A stretch of 64,000 nt of DNA from Clostridium sp. (lineage in GTDB: Bacteria > Bacillota > Clostridia > Clostridiales > Clostridiaceae): positions 1-64,000 of the forward strand of contig JARIDB010000076.1 of NCBI GenBank assembly GCA_029257045.1, in the 5' to 3' direction. The translations under genes and the position numbers were made by a program. Every line of letters begins with the position of its first letter. Position 1 is the first letter of the stretch. Below, piece by piece: positions 1-8,259 of the stretch. The notes under the pieces are model-generated. The model ran no database searches and had not been told where the DNA came from. It was given only the letters and a program-made list of their open reading frames with translations.

Positions 1-2
1 CA

Positions 3-140
3 GATGATAGAGGAAATACAACAAGAAAAGGTGTTTTTGCATCAGGAGATGTTGTTACAGGAGCGAAAACTGTTGTTCAAGCAGTTGCACATGCTAAAGT
101 AGTAGCAAAAGAAATAGAAAAATATATTTTAGAAAATTGA
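3..140 (+). CDS. C-terminal fragment of a GltA-like FAD/NAD(P)-binding oxidoreductase
   Basis: Only the last 45 codons are in the window. They read as the C-terminal end of the glutamate synthase small-subunit/SfrB family: the FAD-contacting motif GVFASGDVVTGAKTVV is followed by a helix ending in KEIEKYI. In this family the segment closes the FAD-binding domain of a flavoprotein that moves electrons between NAD(P)H and a partner such as ferredoxin. The stop is followed directly by a strong hairpin, so the transcript probably ends here. Which member of the family it is (NfnB-like, GltD-like, sulfide dehydrogenase-like) cannot be told from the tail. Confidence 0.8.
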   Translation, partial: DDRGNTTRKGVFASGDVVTGAKTVVQAVAHAKVVAKEIEKYILEN

Positions 141-144
141 TTTT

Positions 145-170
145 AGGGACTGTCGCAGACAGTCCCTTTA
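145..170 (+). terminator. Rho-independent terminator after the GltA-like gene
   Basis: A perfect 10-bp stem (AGGGACTGTC paired with GACAGTCCCT, loop GCA) starts 5 nt after the stop codon. The T-tract is short (TTTAT). Confidence 0.75.
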
Positions 171-339
171 TGTATAATATGAATTTAAAGATTATATTAT
201 TATTTTAAAGATACTTTCAGTAATTTTTATTTTTATTATACATTTTTAATTTCTAATTGTGAGACAGCGCTATTATAATAATGTGTAAAGTATTATATAA
301 TATATTTATTAAAAGGGTTTAATAAGGAGTTGAAGGAAC

Positions 340-1245
340 ATGAGAGAAATATATACAATATTAAAAGATATAAGCGATAAGTCTGATGTGAAATTAAGAT
401 TGCTAGATGAGAATAATAATGAAATTTTTGATAATTTACCTCCTTCAGAGTCTAAAGTAAAAAGAAAAATTGAAGTTAACGATTTAGATTATAAAATATT
501 TTTAGAACAAGATGATATAAAAATAATACCTTTAGTTGAATATATTTTAAATAAAGGTACAAGTACAGAAAATATTATAGAAGATCTATTAAAGGGAAAA
601 AGGCAATGGGAGAGCTTGGAAAACTCACCAATAACAAAGTCTAATAAAATACTTTTAATAGAAACCAAAAAAGAAAATGAAGCATTAAGTATTATTAATG
701 AAACATATATAAATGATGATATATTTGTTGGCGAAATTTATGATAGAATAATAGTTATAGGAAATTTAGAGGAAGAAGAAGAACATGCTCTCTCAATTAA
801 AGAAACTTTAATTCAAAATTTAGGGGTTAATGCTAGAATAAGTATTGGAGATTTAAATAAAACTTTTGAAGGTTTTAAAAATTGTTATGAAGGAATGGTA
901 CGATCTTTAGAAATGGGGAAAAGGTTTAATATAAAGCCGGAAATATACTCAATAAAAAATATGTTTTTAGAACAAGTAATATATAATTTTGATAAAGATT
1001 ATTCTAAAGAATTAAAAGAAGAGTATAAAGATATTTTCAAAGGGTTTAACCATGAACTTATACAAACCTTAGAAGAAATAATAAAAAGTAATTTATCTTT
1101 AACAAAGGCTGCTAAGAAACTATATATTCATAGAAATACTTTAATGTATAGGGTTGAAAAGATAAAAAAGGAAACAGGATTTGATATAAGAAATTTTAAA
1201 GATGCAATATTTTTATATATTATATACATGAATAGTAAAAATTAG
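340..1245 (+). CDS. PucR/CdaR-type transcriptional regulator
   Basis: A 301-residue protein with a typical C-terminal PucR helix-turn-helix at about residues 240-295 (LTKAAKKLYIHRNTLMYRVE, then KIKKETGFDIR). The middle part resembles the degenerate GGDEF-like region of the CdaR/PucR family; the N-terminal 100 residues match no domain I can name. The start is supported by AAGGAG in front of the ATG. In Bacillus, PucR controls purine catabolism, and here the gene faces adenine deaminase with only a shared terminator between them. Control of purine salvage is therefore a reasonable inference, but the effector is unknown. The 170 nt upstream are AT-rich with several TATAAT-like hexamers, and I cannot choose one promoter. 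Confidence 0.8.
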   Translation: MREIYTILKDISDKSDVKLRLLDENNNEIFDNLPPSESKVKRKIEVNDLDYKIFLEQDDIKIIPLVEYILNKGTSTENIIEDLLKGKRQWESLENSPITKSNKILLIETKKENEALSIINETYINDDIFVGEIYDRIIVIGNLEEEEEHALSIKETLIQNLGVNARISIGDLNKTFEGFKNCYEGMVRSLEMGKRFNIKPEIYSIKNMFLEQVIYNFDKDYSKELKEEYKDIFKGFNHELIQTLEEIIKSNLSLTKAAKKLYIHRNTLMYRVEKIKKETGFDIRNFKDAIFLYIIYMNSKN

Positions 1246-1280
1246 GTATAGATAGAGATATAAGCTCTATCTATACCTTT
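1244..1280. terminator. Bidirectional terminator between pucR-like gene and ade
   Basis: A 14-bp perfect stem (AGGTATAGATAGAG with CTCTATCTATACCT) has a run of T on the + side and A-rich sequence on the other. It begins at the stop codon of the regulator and can serve both convergent genes. Confidence 0.85.
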
Positions 1281-1284
1281 TAAT

Positions 1285-3021
1285 TTAATAAGCATTATCT
1301 ATAAAATCAAATTTAGTTACATCAAACAAACCTTTATCTGTTATTTTTAAATCTGGAATAACAGGTAAAGATAAGAAAGATAAGGTTAAGAAAGGATTAA
1401 AATTAATATCAGGTGCAACATAAGATATTGCCTTATTAAGTTTTTCTAATTCTTTAACTACGAAAGAAGATTCTCGTCCCGTAATTAATCCAGCAATTTC
1501 AAGTTGAATAGAAGCTAGGACTTTACCATCTTTAACTACTATAATTCCACCATTTAATTTTCTTAATTCTTCAATAGCAAAAAGAATATCAGAGTCATTA
1601 GTTCCGCAGGTGATTAAATTATGAGAGTCGTGAGATACAGTTGTTGCTATTGCTCCTTGTTTTAGATTAAGCCCTCTAATAACTCCGAGTCCTATATTTC
1701 CTGTGTTATGATGTCTTTCTATAACAGCAACCTTTAACAAATCAAGAACAGTATCACCTTGAAAAACTTCTTTATCTTTTAAGGTATTTATAGATACTTT
1801 AATATGGTTACTTTCAAGTTTATTTGGATTAATACCAATTACATTTAAAATAGATTTACCATTTAAATGTATCTCTAAATCTTTACTAGTTAGAGTTTTA
1901 AAGTTCATACTATTTTTTATATTATAATTAAATGGCTCTTTTGTATTTTCAAAAAGTAAGTTATTATCTTTTACAACTAATTTACCATGTTTATAAACAG
2001 AATTTATTTCAAAGTTATCTAAGTTATTTAAAATAAGAAAATCTGCTATGAAACCTGGAGCTATGGCGCCTTTATTTTTCAAATTATAACATTCAGAAGG
2101 GTTTAAGGTACACATTTGTATAGCTGTTGGGGCTGGTAAACCATAGGAGATAGCCATTTTAATAGAAGAGTCAATACTACCATTTGTTATCAAATCATCT
2201 ATATGTTTATCATCTGTACAAAAACATAAACGTCTACTATTAGCTACAGAAGCTACCTTAATTAGTTCTTTTAAATTTTTAGCAACAGTACCCTCTCTAA
2301 TATGGACATACATGCCACGTCTAAGTCTTGATATAACTTCGTTAGCTTCACAACTTTCATGATCTGTAGTTATATTTGCTGTTGCATAAACATTTAACAT
2401 ATCATCAGTAAATCCAGCACAATGACCATCTATTATATAGCCATTAGATTTAGCATCCCAAAGCTTATTTATCATATCTTCTTTACAGTTTATTACAGCT
2501 GGATAATTCATAACTTCTGCTAGTCCAAGAACATTCTCTTTTTTATAAAATGGATAAAGATTTTGGCTTTCAAGCACTGCACCAGAAGTTTCAAAAGATG
2601 TTGCTGGAACACAAGAAGGAAGCATAAAATAAAAATCAAAAGGATTATTTTTAGATAGGTCCATTATAAGCTCTATACCTTTTTCACCGAGAACGTTTGC
2701 AATCTCATGAGGATCTATAACAATTGATGTTATTCCGTGCGGTAATGCAGCTTTATAGTATTCTCTAGGAGTTACTAAGGATGATTCAATATGAGCATGA
2801 GCATCAATTAAGCCAGGACAAATATATTTGCCAGTTCCATCTATTTCAGTTTTGCCATGATAATCACCAAAACCTACTATGACACCATCTTTAATAGCTA
2901 CGTTATCAATAAAAGAGCTATTTTGAAATACATCTACTATAGTTATATTTTTAATAACTAAATCAGAAACTTTAGTTTTACTTGATGCTTTAATTTGAGA
3001 TATAAAATCTTTTTTATTCAT
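1285..3021 (-). CDS. ade: Adenine deaminase
   Basis: 578 residues, the usual length for bacterial adenine deaminase (AdeC, EC 3.5.4.2), which converts adenine to hypoxanthine and ammonia in purine salvage. Amidohydrolase landmarks are visible: the metal-binding HAHIES at residues 75-80, the family motif DPHEIANVLG, GHCAGF, TDDKH and, near the C-terminus, the VSHDSHN motif typical of this enzyme. The start has a good GGAGG site about 7 nt upstream. It stands alone on its strand, convergent with the PucR-type regulator gene. I am confident in the function; regulation by that PucR protein is inferred from position only. Confidence 0.95.
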   Translation of the reverse strand: MNKKDFISQIKASSKTKVSDLVIKNITIVDVFQNSSFIDNVAIKDGVIVGFGDYHGKTEIDGTGKYICPGLIDAHAHIESSLVTPREYYKAALPHGITSIVIDPHEIANVLGEKGIELIMDLSKNNPFDFYFMLPSCVPATSFETSGAVLESQNLYPFYKKENVLGLAEVMNYPAVINCKEDMINKLWDAKSNGYIIDGHCAGFTDDMLNVYATANITTDHESCEANEVISRLRRGMYVHIREGTVAKNLKELIKVASVANSRRLCFCTDDKHIDDLITNGSIDSSIKMAISYGLPAPTAIQMCTLNPSECYNLKNKGAIAPGFIADFLILNNLDNFEINSVYKHGKLVVKDNNLLFENTKEPFNYNIKNSMNFKTLTSKDLEIHLNGKSILNVIGINPNKLESNHIKVSINTLKDKEVFQGDTVLDLLKVAVIERHHNTGNIGLGVIRGLNLKQGAIATTVSHDSHNLITCGTNDSDILFAIEELRKLNGGIIVVKDGKVLASIQLEIAGLITGRESSFVVKELEKLNKAISYVAPDINFNPFLTLSFLSLPVIPDLKITDKGLFDVTKFDFIDNAY

Positions 3022-3305
3022 AAATCTACCTCCAAGTATTATTTAAGATAAGGCAAAATAAATATGTTTTAATAATTATAGCAAATATGTAAATTAAAGT
3101 CTTTATAAATAGGAAATAATATTCTAATAATTAATAAATATATTTGAATAGTTACATTAAGTAATATGGTTTATAGGATTTTATTTGTAGTAGTATCTTA
3201 TTACATAATATAAATAAAAAATATCATAAGGGTAATTTAAATATAAAAAAGTATGATATAATTAATATTAAAGAATAATTAATATTACACCGAAAGGGGA
3301 AGGTT

Positions 3306-3701
3306 ATGAAAAAATATTTTAACTATTCAATTTTTTATTTAATTTTAGGATTAGTTGCAGGGGTATTCTATAGAGAGTTTACTAAAATAAATAATTTTGA
3401 AGGGAAAACTCAATTATCATTAGTTCATACACATACATTAACTTTAGGATTTATTTTCTTCATTTTAGTATTATTATTAGAAAAAAACTTTAATTTATCA
3501 AAAAATAAAGGATTTAATAAGTGTATCTTACTTTATAATATATCTTTAATTTATGTAATAGTGACTTTAATAATTAGAGGATGTATGGAGGTTTTAGGAA
3601 TTGACTTTGCTGGATTTAGCCATATTGCAGGTCTTGGACATGCATTACTTGGAATTTCATTAATATGGTTTTCAATAATTACAAGTAAGTCAATAAAATA
3701 A
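3306..3701 (+). CDS. DUF2871 family membrane protein
   Basis: 131 residues with four hydrophobic segments (about 7-25, 38-60, 73-95, 100-125) separated by short loops, and histidines inside or near helices (HTHTL, SHIAGLGHALLG). This pattern matches DUF2871, a small four-helix membrane family of unknown function. The histidines suggest metal or haem binding, but that is speculation. The start follows GAAAGGGGAAGGTT. It is monocistronic, and its 3' end runs into a copy of the dispersed hairpin repeat before the convergent ilvE. Confidence 0.7.
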   Translation: MKKYFNYSIFYLILGLVAGVFYREFTKINNFEGKTQLSLVHTHTLTLGFIFFILVLLLEKNFNLSKNKGFNKCILLYNISLIYVIVTLIIRGCMEVLGIDFAGFSHIAGLGHALLGISLIWFSIITSKSIK

Positions 3702-3709
3702 TTTCTACA

Positions 3710-3784
3710 TTCAGTTAATAGTGAACATATAATGGTTTGTGATGACTTGGAGCGTAGCGAGGTCATAAGCAAACTATTATATGT
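3710..3784. repeat. Dispersed hairpin repeat, copy A
   Basis: A 75-nt intergenic element between the DUF2871 gene and ilvE. Outer arms ACATATAATGGTTTG (3725-3739) and GCAAACTATTATATGT (3769-3784) are complementary with one wobble. The centre contains the conserved GATGACTTGGAG. In this copy the centre forms a second stem (ATGACTT with AGGTCAT). The flank TTCAGTTAATAG is shared with copy B. Confidence 0.8.
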
Positions 3785-3799
3785 CCATTTTTCATTTAA

Positions 3800-4822
3800 T
3801 TAAACTTCAAAGACCCATCCTTCAGGAGCTTCTATATCACCATATTGTATTCCACAAAGAATTCTATAAAGTTCCTTAATGACTGGTCCAACTTCCTTTT
3901 CACTATGAAAAACATGAAGCTTATCCTTATATTCTATTCCTCCAATTGGAGTTATAACAGCCGCAGTACCACAGGCACCAGCTTCTTTAAACTCTTTTAG
4001 ATTATTTACGAAAACATCTCTTTCATATACAGGCATCTTTAAATAATCCCTAGCAATATCCATTAAAGAGTATTTAGTTATGCTAGGTAAAATAGAAGGT
4101 GATATTGGGGTTATAAATTCATTGTTTTTTGTTATTCCAAAGAAATTAGCAGCACCAACTTCTTCAATTTTTGTATGAGTTGATGGATCTAAATAAATAC
4201 AATCAGCAAAACCTTTTTCGGCTGCGATTTTGTGAGGTTCTAGTGAGGCGGCATAATTTCCACCAACTTTACTACCTCCAGTTCCAAATGGAGCTGCCCT
4301 ATCATAATCTGCAATCATAAAGTTACAAGGAGATAAACCTTCTTTAAAATAAGGACCTACAGGCACAGCAAAAACTGAGAAAATATATTCAGGAGCAGGT
4401 TTAACTCCAATGTTATCACCAACACCTATCATAAAAGGTCTTAAATATAAAGTAGCACCCGTACCATAAGGTGGTACAAAATGTTCATTTGCTTTAACAA
4501 CTTGCATACAGGCATCTATAAATTTTTCAGCAGGGATTTCAGGCATAAGTAATTTTCTATTACTTTCATTCATTCTGCTAGCATTTCTATCTACTCTAAA
4601 TAATTGAATTTTTCCATCTTTTCTTCTGTAAGCTTTTAATCCTTCAAAACATTGTTGGCCGTAATGAAGTGCAGTAGAAGACTCACTTATTTTAAGCATG
4701 TTATCTTCAGTTAGATGCCCATCATCCCATTTTCCATCTCTCCAAACTGAGATATATCTATAATCAGTTTTTATATAGCTAAAACCAAGATTATTCCAGT
4801 CAATATTAGCTTCTTCACTCAT
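3800..4822 (-). CDS. ilvE: Branched-chain amino acid aminotransferase
   Basis: A class IV PLP-dependent aminotransferase of the long (about 340-residue) IlvE/BCAT type (EC 2.6.1.42). It interconverts valine, leucine and isoleucine with their 2-oxo acids using glutamate/2-oxoglutarate. Family motifs are HYGQQCFEGLKAYR, YLRPFMIG, the GGSKVGGNYA segment that carries the PLP lysine region, and EVGAANFFG. An in-frame TTG lies 6 nt upstream of the chosen ATG, but AAGGAGG sits only 2 nt from the TTG and 8 nt from the ATG, so the ATG (340 residues) is preferred. Divergent from ridA, whose product protects this enzyme class. Confidence 0.95.
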   Translation of the reverse strand: MSEEANIDWNNLGFSYIKTDYRYISVWRDGKWDDGHLTEDNMLKISESSTALHYGQQCFEGLKAYRRKDGKIQLFRVDRNASRMNESNRKLLMPEIPAEKFIDACMQVVKANEHFVPPYGTGATLYLRPFMIGVGDNIGVKPAPEYIFSVFAVPVGPYFKEGLSPCNFMIADYDRAAPFGTGGSKVGGNYAASLEPHKIAAEKGFADCIYLDPSTHTKIEEVGAANFFGITKNNEFITPISPSILPSITKYSLMDIARDYLKMPVYERDVFVNNLKEFKEAGACGTAAVITPIGGIEYKDKLHVFHSEKEVGPVIKELYRILCGIQYGDIEAPEGWVFEV

Positions 4823-5050
4823 ATACAATTCCTCCTTATAAATATTTACTACCTATTGTATCATTTATGGAACTATTTATATATATTTTTCAATTAATAA
4901 TATATATGATTACTCTCTTTTGAGATTAATTAAATTAATTTATTAGATATATTTTAGATAAGATTGTTAATTAAAAGGATTACATGTTGAAAAAATGCTA
5001 AAAAAGTTATATAGTGGAAGAGTAAAATATTTAAGGAAGGTTGTGTAAGA

Positions 5051-5428
5051 ATGAAAAAAGAAATAATTTCAACAACAAATGCTCCAGCAGCAATAGGACC
5101 ATACTCACAAGGAATAAAAATCGGAGATTTAGTATTCACATCAGGTCAACTACCAGTTAACCCTGCAACAGGTGAATTGGTTTCTGAAATAAAAGCAGCT
5201 ACAAAACAATCTTTAGAAAACGTTAAGGCTGTTTTAGAACAAGCAGGAAGTAGCTTAGACAAAGTTATTAAAGTTACAGTTTTCGTAAGTGATATGAATA
5301 ATTTTGCACAAGTAAACGAAGTTTATGCTGAATACTTTAAAGAAAATGCGCCAGCAAGAAGCTGTGTTGAGGTAGCAAGATTACCTAAGGATGCATTAGT
5401 AGAAATAGAAGCAATAGCTTCATTATAA
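5051..5428 (+). CDS. ridA: RidA family reactive-intermediate deaminase
   Basis: 125 residues, the standard length of RidA/YjgF/TdcF. Recognisable stretches are [49 protein letters not shown]. Arg in PARSC is the substrate-binding residue of active RidA. The enzyme hydrolyses 2-aminoacrylate and related enamines/imines made by PLP enzymes such as threonine and serine dehydratases; these otherwise inactivate transaminases including IlvE. The gene is transcribed away from ilvE. AAGGAAGG precedes the ATG at normal distance. It is followed by a strong bidirectional terminator. Confidence 0.93.
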   Translation: MKKEIISTTNAPAAIGPYSQGIKIGDLVFTSGQLPVNPATGELVSEIKAATKQSLENVKAVLEQAGSSLDKVIKVTVFVSDMNNFAQVNEVYAEYFKENAPARSCVEVARLPKDALVEIEAIASL

Positions 5429-5520
5429 GATTATACTTATAGAAAGTTGCTTATTTTGTGATTTTCAATTAATAAGTAATTAAATTAATTATTACAAAAT
5501 TACAATGAAACTAAGCAAAA

Positions 5521-5561
5521 AATAGGATATTGACCTTTAAGAGTCAATATCCTATTTTTTT
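5521..5561. terminator. Bidirectional terminator, ridA / DNA-repair pair
   Basis: A 14-bp perfect stem (AATAGGATATTGAC with GTCAATATCCTATT) with T7 after it on the + strand. It overlaps the last codons of the convergent DUF4130 gene. Confidence 0.9.
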
Positions 5562-6292
5562 GTTTCTGTTAGGTTATCCCAGTATCTTTTAGGCATTTGC
5601 CTTTTTTGCAATTTTAAGTTAGTTCTTTCAATAATAGTTGTAGATTTAAAGTATCCTTTCCATAAATCTTCAAAGTTATCCTCATAAGTATCAATTATAT
5701 TAAGTAGAGAAGAATCCATTTCGTGAATTTCCCAGGAAACTTTGTTGTAAACTGATGCAATATTTCTTTTTTTATCATGAATTATCCAATATTCATTAGA
5801 AAATCTTCTTTGAAAATGGGGTGAGATAAGTTCTAATATATTATTATCTGGTTCAATGACTGCATATAAAAAATTATTCTGTATAGATTTGAATCTTATA
5901 AAACCTGTAAACCTATGACTTTCTAAAGAAACTCTTCTACAAATTAAATCTAAATTCCTAACTTCATTTAAATATATATGTTCATGAATTTTACTACCAA
6001 ATTTAAAGGCCTTTTTTAAATAATTATAACAAAGTAATCCCTTATCTTTTTCATTTGAGAGAAATAATTTATATATTTTATTTAAAGATAGAGGATCGAT
6101 TTTTGAAACAATAGAAGTTTTAACTTTTTTGTATTTATCATCTTCACTTTTTATATCTTTAATTTCCGCTAACAAGTTAAAAGAAACTTCTTCTTTAGTT
6201 ATAATAGAATATACATCTTCTTTAGAGTAGAAAGCATAATAAATTGCAGTTAAAAAACCTTCAAAAGTATTTTCATATATTAAAGTTAACAA
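5552..6292 (-). CDS. DUF4130 / TIGR03915-type putative DNA repair protein
   Basis: 246 residues beginning LTLIYENTFEGFLTAIYYAF, the characteristic opening of the TIGR03915/DUF4130 family, with HRFTGFIRF, HFQRRF and the C-terminal WKGYFKSTTIIERTNLKLQ. The family almost always sits beside a radical-SAM protein, and in some genomes it is fused to a uracil-DNA-glycosylase domain; no such fusion is present here. The chemical role is unknown. A TTG start is used: GGGGG lies 7 nt upstream and no ATG is near. It is 13 nt downstream of the radical-SAM gene and certainly co-transcribed with it. Confidence 0.85.
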   Translation of the reverse strand: MLTLIYENTFEGFLTAIYYAFYSKEDVYSIITKEEVSFNLLAEIKDIKSEDDKYKKVKTSIVSKIDPLSLNKIYKLFLSNEKDKGLLCYNYLKKAFKFGSKIHEHIYLNEVRNLDLICRRVSLESHRFTGFIRFKSIQNNFLYAVIEPDNNILELISPHFQRRFSNEYWIIHDKKRNIASVYNKVSWEIHEMDSSLLNIIDTYEDNFEDLWKGYFKSTTIIERTNLKLQKRQMPKRYWDNLTETKK

Positions 6293-6305
6293 TTATAAGC
6301 CCCCT

Positions 6306-7661
6306 TTAGAATTCTCCTGTTAAGGAAGTTGGTTTATCTTCTGGTAAAAGGATTTTATTATTTTCAGGTAAAAATAATTTACTACTATTATCCTTATTAT
6401 AAATGTTATCAAAAAAAGATAATTGTTCCGAAGTGTCAAAATTATTTTTAGGTAAAGTTATATAAAGAAGTCTTTTTCTTATTTTTTCATCATCAAAGGC
6501 TACATCTCCGTAGTATTTACCTTTGCAAGTAATAAAATATCTTGCCCTTTTAAGAACAATACCAAGTTTCTTTAAATCCTCAAGGTTTAAAAGGTGAACT
6601 TTTCTTGTAACTACAATTCTTTTAGCTGATCTAACTCCTATTCCAGGGATTCTAAGAAGACTTTCATAAGGAGCTCTGTTTATTTCTATAGGAAACTTAT
6701 CAATATTATTTAAAGCCCAAGAAGTTTTAGGATCAAAGTTTAAATCAAAGTTATCTTCTTCATTTTTAAGTAATTCTTTAGCATTAAATCCATAGTATCT
6801 AAGTAACCAATCTGCTTGATATAATCTATGTTCTCTAACTAAAGGAGGGTGGGTTATATCAGGAAGAAATTTTTCATCTTTTACAACAGGAACATAAGCT
6901 GAATAATAGACTCTTCTTAAATTATATTTATTATATAAATTCTCAGATAAATTGATAATTTTAAAATCACTTTCAACAGTAGCACCTACAATAAGTTGAG
7001 TGCTTTGACCTCCTGGAACAAAAGGTGGGGTAGATTTTATTTTCTTCTTTAAATCATTATTTTCAATTATATTACTTTTAATAATTCCCATAGGAGCTAA
7101 AATGTTTTCTTTGCTTTTTTCAGGGGCTAAAAGTTTTAAACTATTAGCAGAAGGAAGCTCTATATTAACACTCATCCTATCGGCATATTTACCAGCTTCT
7201 TTAATTAAAGCATCATCTGCTCCTGGAATAGCTTTTAAATGTATATATCCATTAAAGTTTTCTTCAAGTCTTAATTTTTTTACAACAGTAAGCAATAATT
7301 CCATAGTGTAATTAGGATTTTTAAAAATTGCAGAACTTAAAAATAGCCCTTCTATATAATTTCTTTTATAAAAGTTAATTGTAAGAGATACAACTTCATC
7401 TGGTGTAAAGATAGCTTTTTTTGAATCTTTAGTTCTAGCATTAACACAACATTTACAATCATAAATACAAATATTAGTTAAAAGTATTTTAAGAAGAGAA
7501 ATACATCGTCCATCAGGAGTAAAGCTATGACATATTCCACTGCTTGCAGCATTACCAAGGCCTTCATTAGTATTCTTTCGTTTTGATCCAGAAGAAGAAC
7601 AAGATATATCATACTTTGCTGCAGCAGATAAAATATTTAATTTTTCATTTAAAGTTATCAA
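6306..7661 (-). CDS. Putative DNA modification/repair radical SAM protein (TIGR03916 type)
   Basis: A radical SAM enzyme of about 451 residues. The cluster motif is CIYDCKCC (C-x3-C-x2-C) in the first third, an SAM-binding barrel follows, and a helix-hairpin-helix stands near residue 340 (LLRIPGIGVRSAKRIV), as in DNA-binding repair proteins. An extra N-terminal Cys-rich stretch (CSSSGS, CHSFTPDGRC) is typical of the family. A GTG at 7670 lies inside the ribosome binding site, whereas TTG at 7661 follows GAGGTG by 6 nt, so the TTG start is preferred. It pairs with the DUF4130 gene downstream. The substrate is not established; a nucleic-acid lesion is inferred from the HhH domain. Confidence 0.85.
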   Translation of the reverse strand: MITLNEKLNILSAAAKYDISCSSSGSKRKNTNEGLGNAASSGICHSFTPDGRCISLLKILLTNICIYDCKCCVNARTKDSKKAIFTPDEVVSLTINFYKRNYIEGLFLSSAIFKNPNYTMELLLTVVKKLRLEENFNGYIHLKAIPGADDALIKEAGKYADRMSVNIELPSANSLKLLAPEKSKENILAPMGIIKSNIIENNDLKKKIKSTPPFVPGGQSTQLIVGATVESDFKIINLSENLYNKYNLRRVYYSAYVPVVKDEKFLPDITHPPLVREHRLYQADWLLRYYGFNAKELLKNEEDNFDLNFDPKTSWALNNIDKFPIEINRAPYESLLRIPGIGVRSAKRIVVTRKVHLLNLEDLKKLGIVLKRARYFITCKGKYYGDVAFDDEKIRKRLLYITLPKNNFDTSEQLSFFDNIYNKDNSSKLFLPENNKILLPEDKPTSLTGEF

Positions 7662-7800
7662 GAAAATCACCTCATTTATTATATTATACAGAACTAATGT
7701 TCTTATATCAAGGGAAAAAATATGAAATAAACCTATATTTTGAATAAATAAAAGAACAATGGGAGATTATAGAAATGAAGAGAATTTCGGAGGTAAGAAT

Positions 7801-8049
7801 ATGTTTAAAATTATGGCTATAAAAATTGAACCAAGAATAAAAAAAGCACCAGAGGTTCAAGAAGTATTAACAAAGTATGGATGTTTGATTCAAACAAGGA
7901 TAGGACTTCATGAAGCAAGTCAAGATTCATGCGCAAATTCAGGGCTTATATTACTTAATTTACTTGATAATGAAAAAGAAGAAGTGAGTAAGTTACAAGT
8001 AGAGTTAAATAATATCAAAGGAACTGTTGCAAAATTATTAGAGATTTAA
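7801..8049 (+). CDS. TM1266-type iron-only hydrogenase system putative regulator
   Basis: 82 residues from the ATG at 7801, which has CGGAGG 7 nt upstream; an upstream in-frame ATG at 7759 has no such site. The sequence (MAIKIEPR, EVQEVLTKYGCLIQTRIGLHE, CANSGLILLNLL) matches the small ACT-like TM1266 family, often encoded beside [FeFe]-hydrogenase maturation genes and annotated as a putative regulator. No hydrogenase gene is present in this window, so the assignment rests on sequence alone. It ends in a clear terminator and appears monocistronic. Confidence 0.75.
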   Translation: MFKIMAIKIEPRIKKAPEVQEVLTKYGCLIQTRIGLHEASQDSCANSGLILLNLLDNEKEEVSKLQVELNNIKGTVAKLLEI

Positions 8050-8050
8050 A

Positions 8051-8084
8051 AAAATATAGGACTGTTTAACAGTTCTATATTTTT
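8051..8084 (+). terminator. Terminator after the TM1266-type gene
   Basis: A stem of about 14 bp (AAAATATAGGACTG with CAGTTCTATATTTT, one wobble) ends in a T-run. Confidence 0.8.
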
Positions 8085-8259
8085 GCCCATAATTATTATT
8101 AAAGTTTATAAAAAAGATTAGGTAAATTAATGTTAAATAATACTTAAAAATAATAGACTGAAAAATGTGGAATAATCTTACTTTCAAATTGATAAAAATA
8201 ATTATATAATAATTAATTAGAAATATATTTATTAAATATAGACATGAGAAGGAGAAAAA

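Noticed and set aside
3022..3305. Purine riboswitch ahead of adenine deaminase
   Set aside because: ATATGG-like words occur, but the conserved junction and loop-loop sequences are not in order on either strand.
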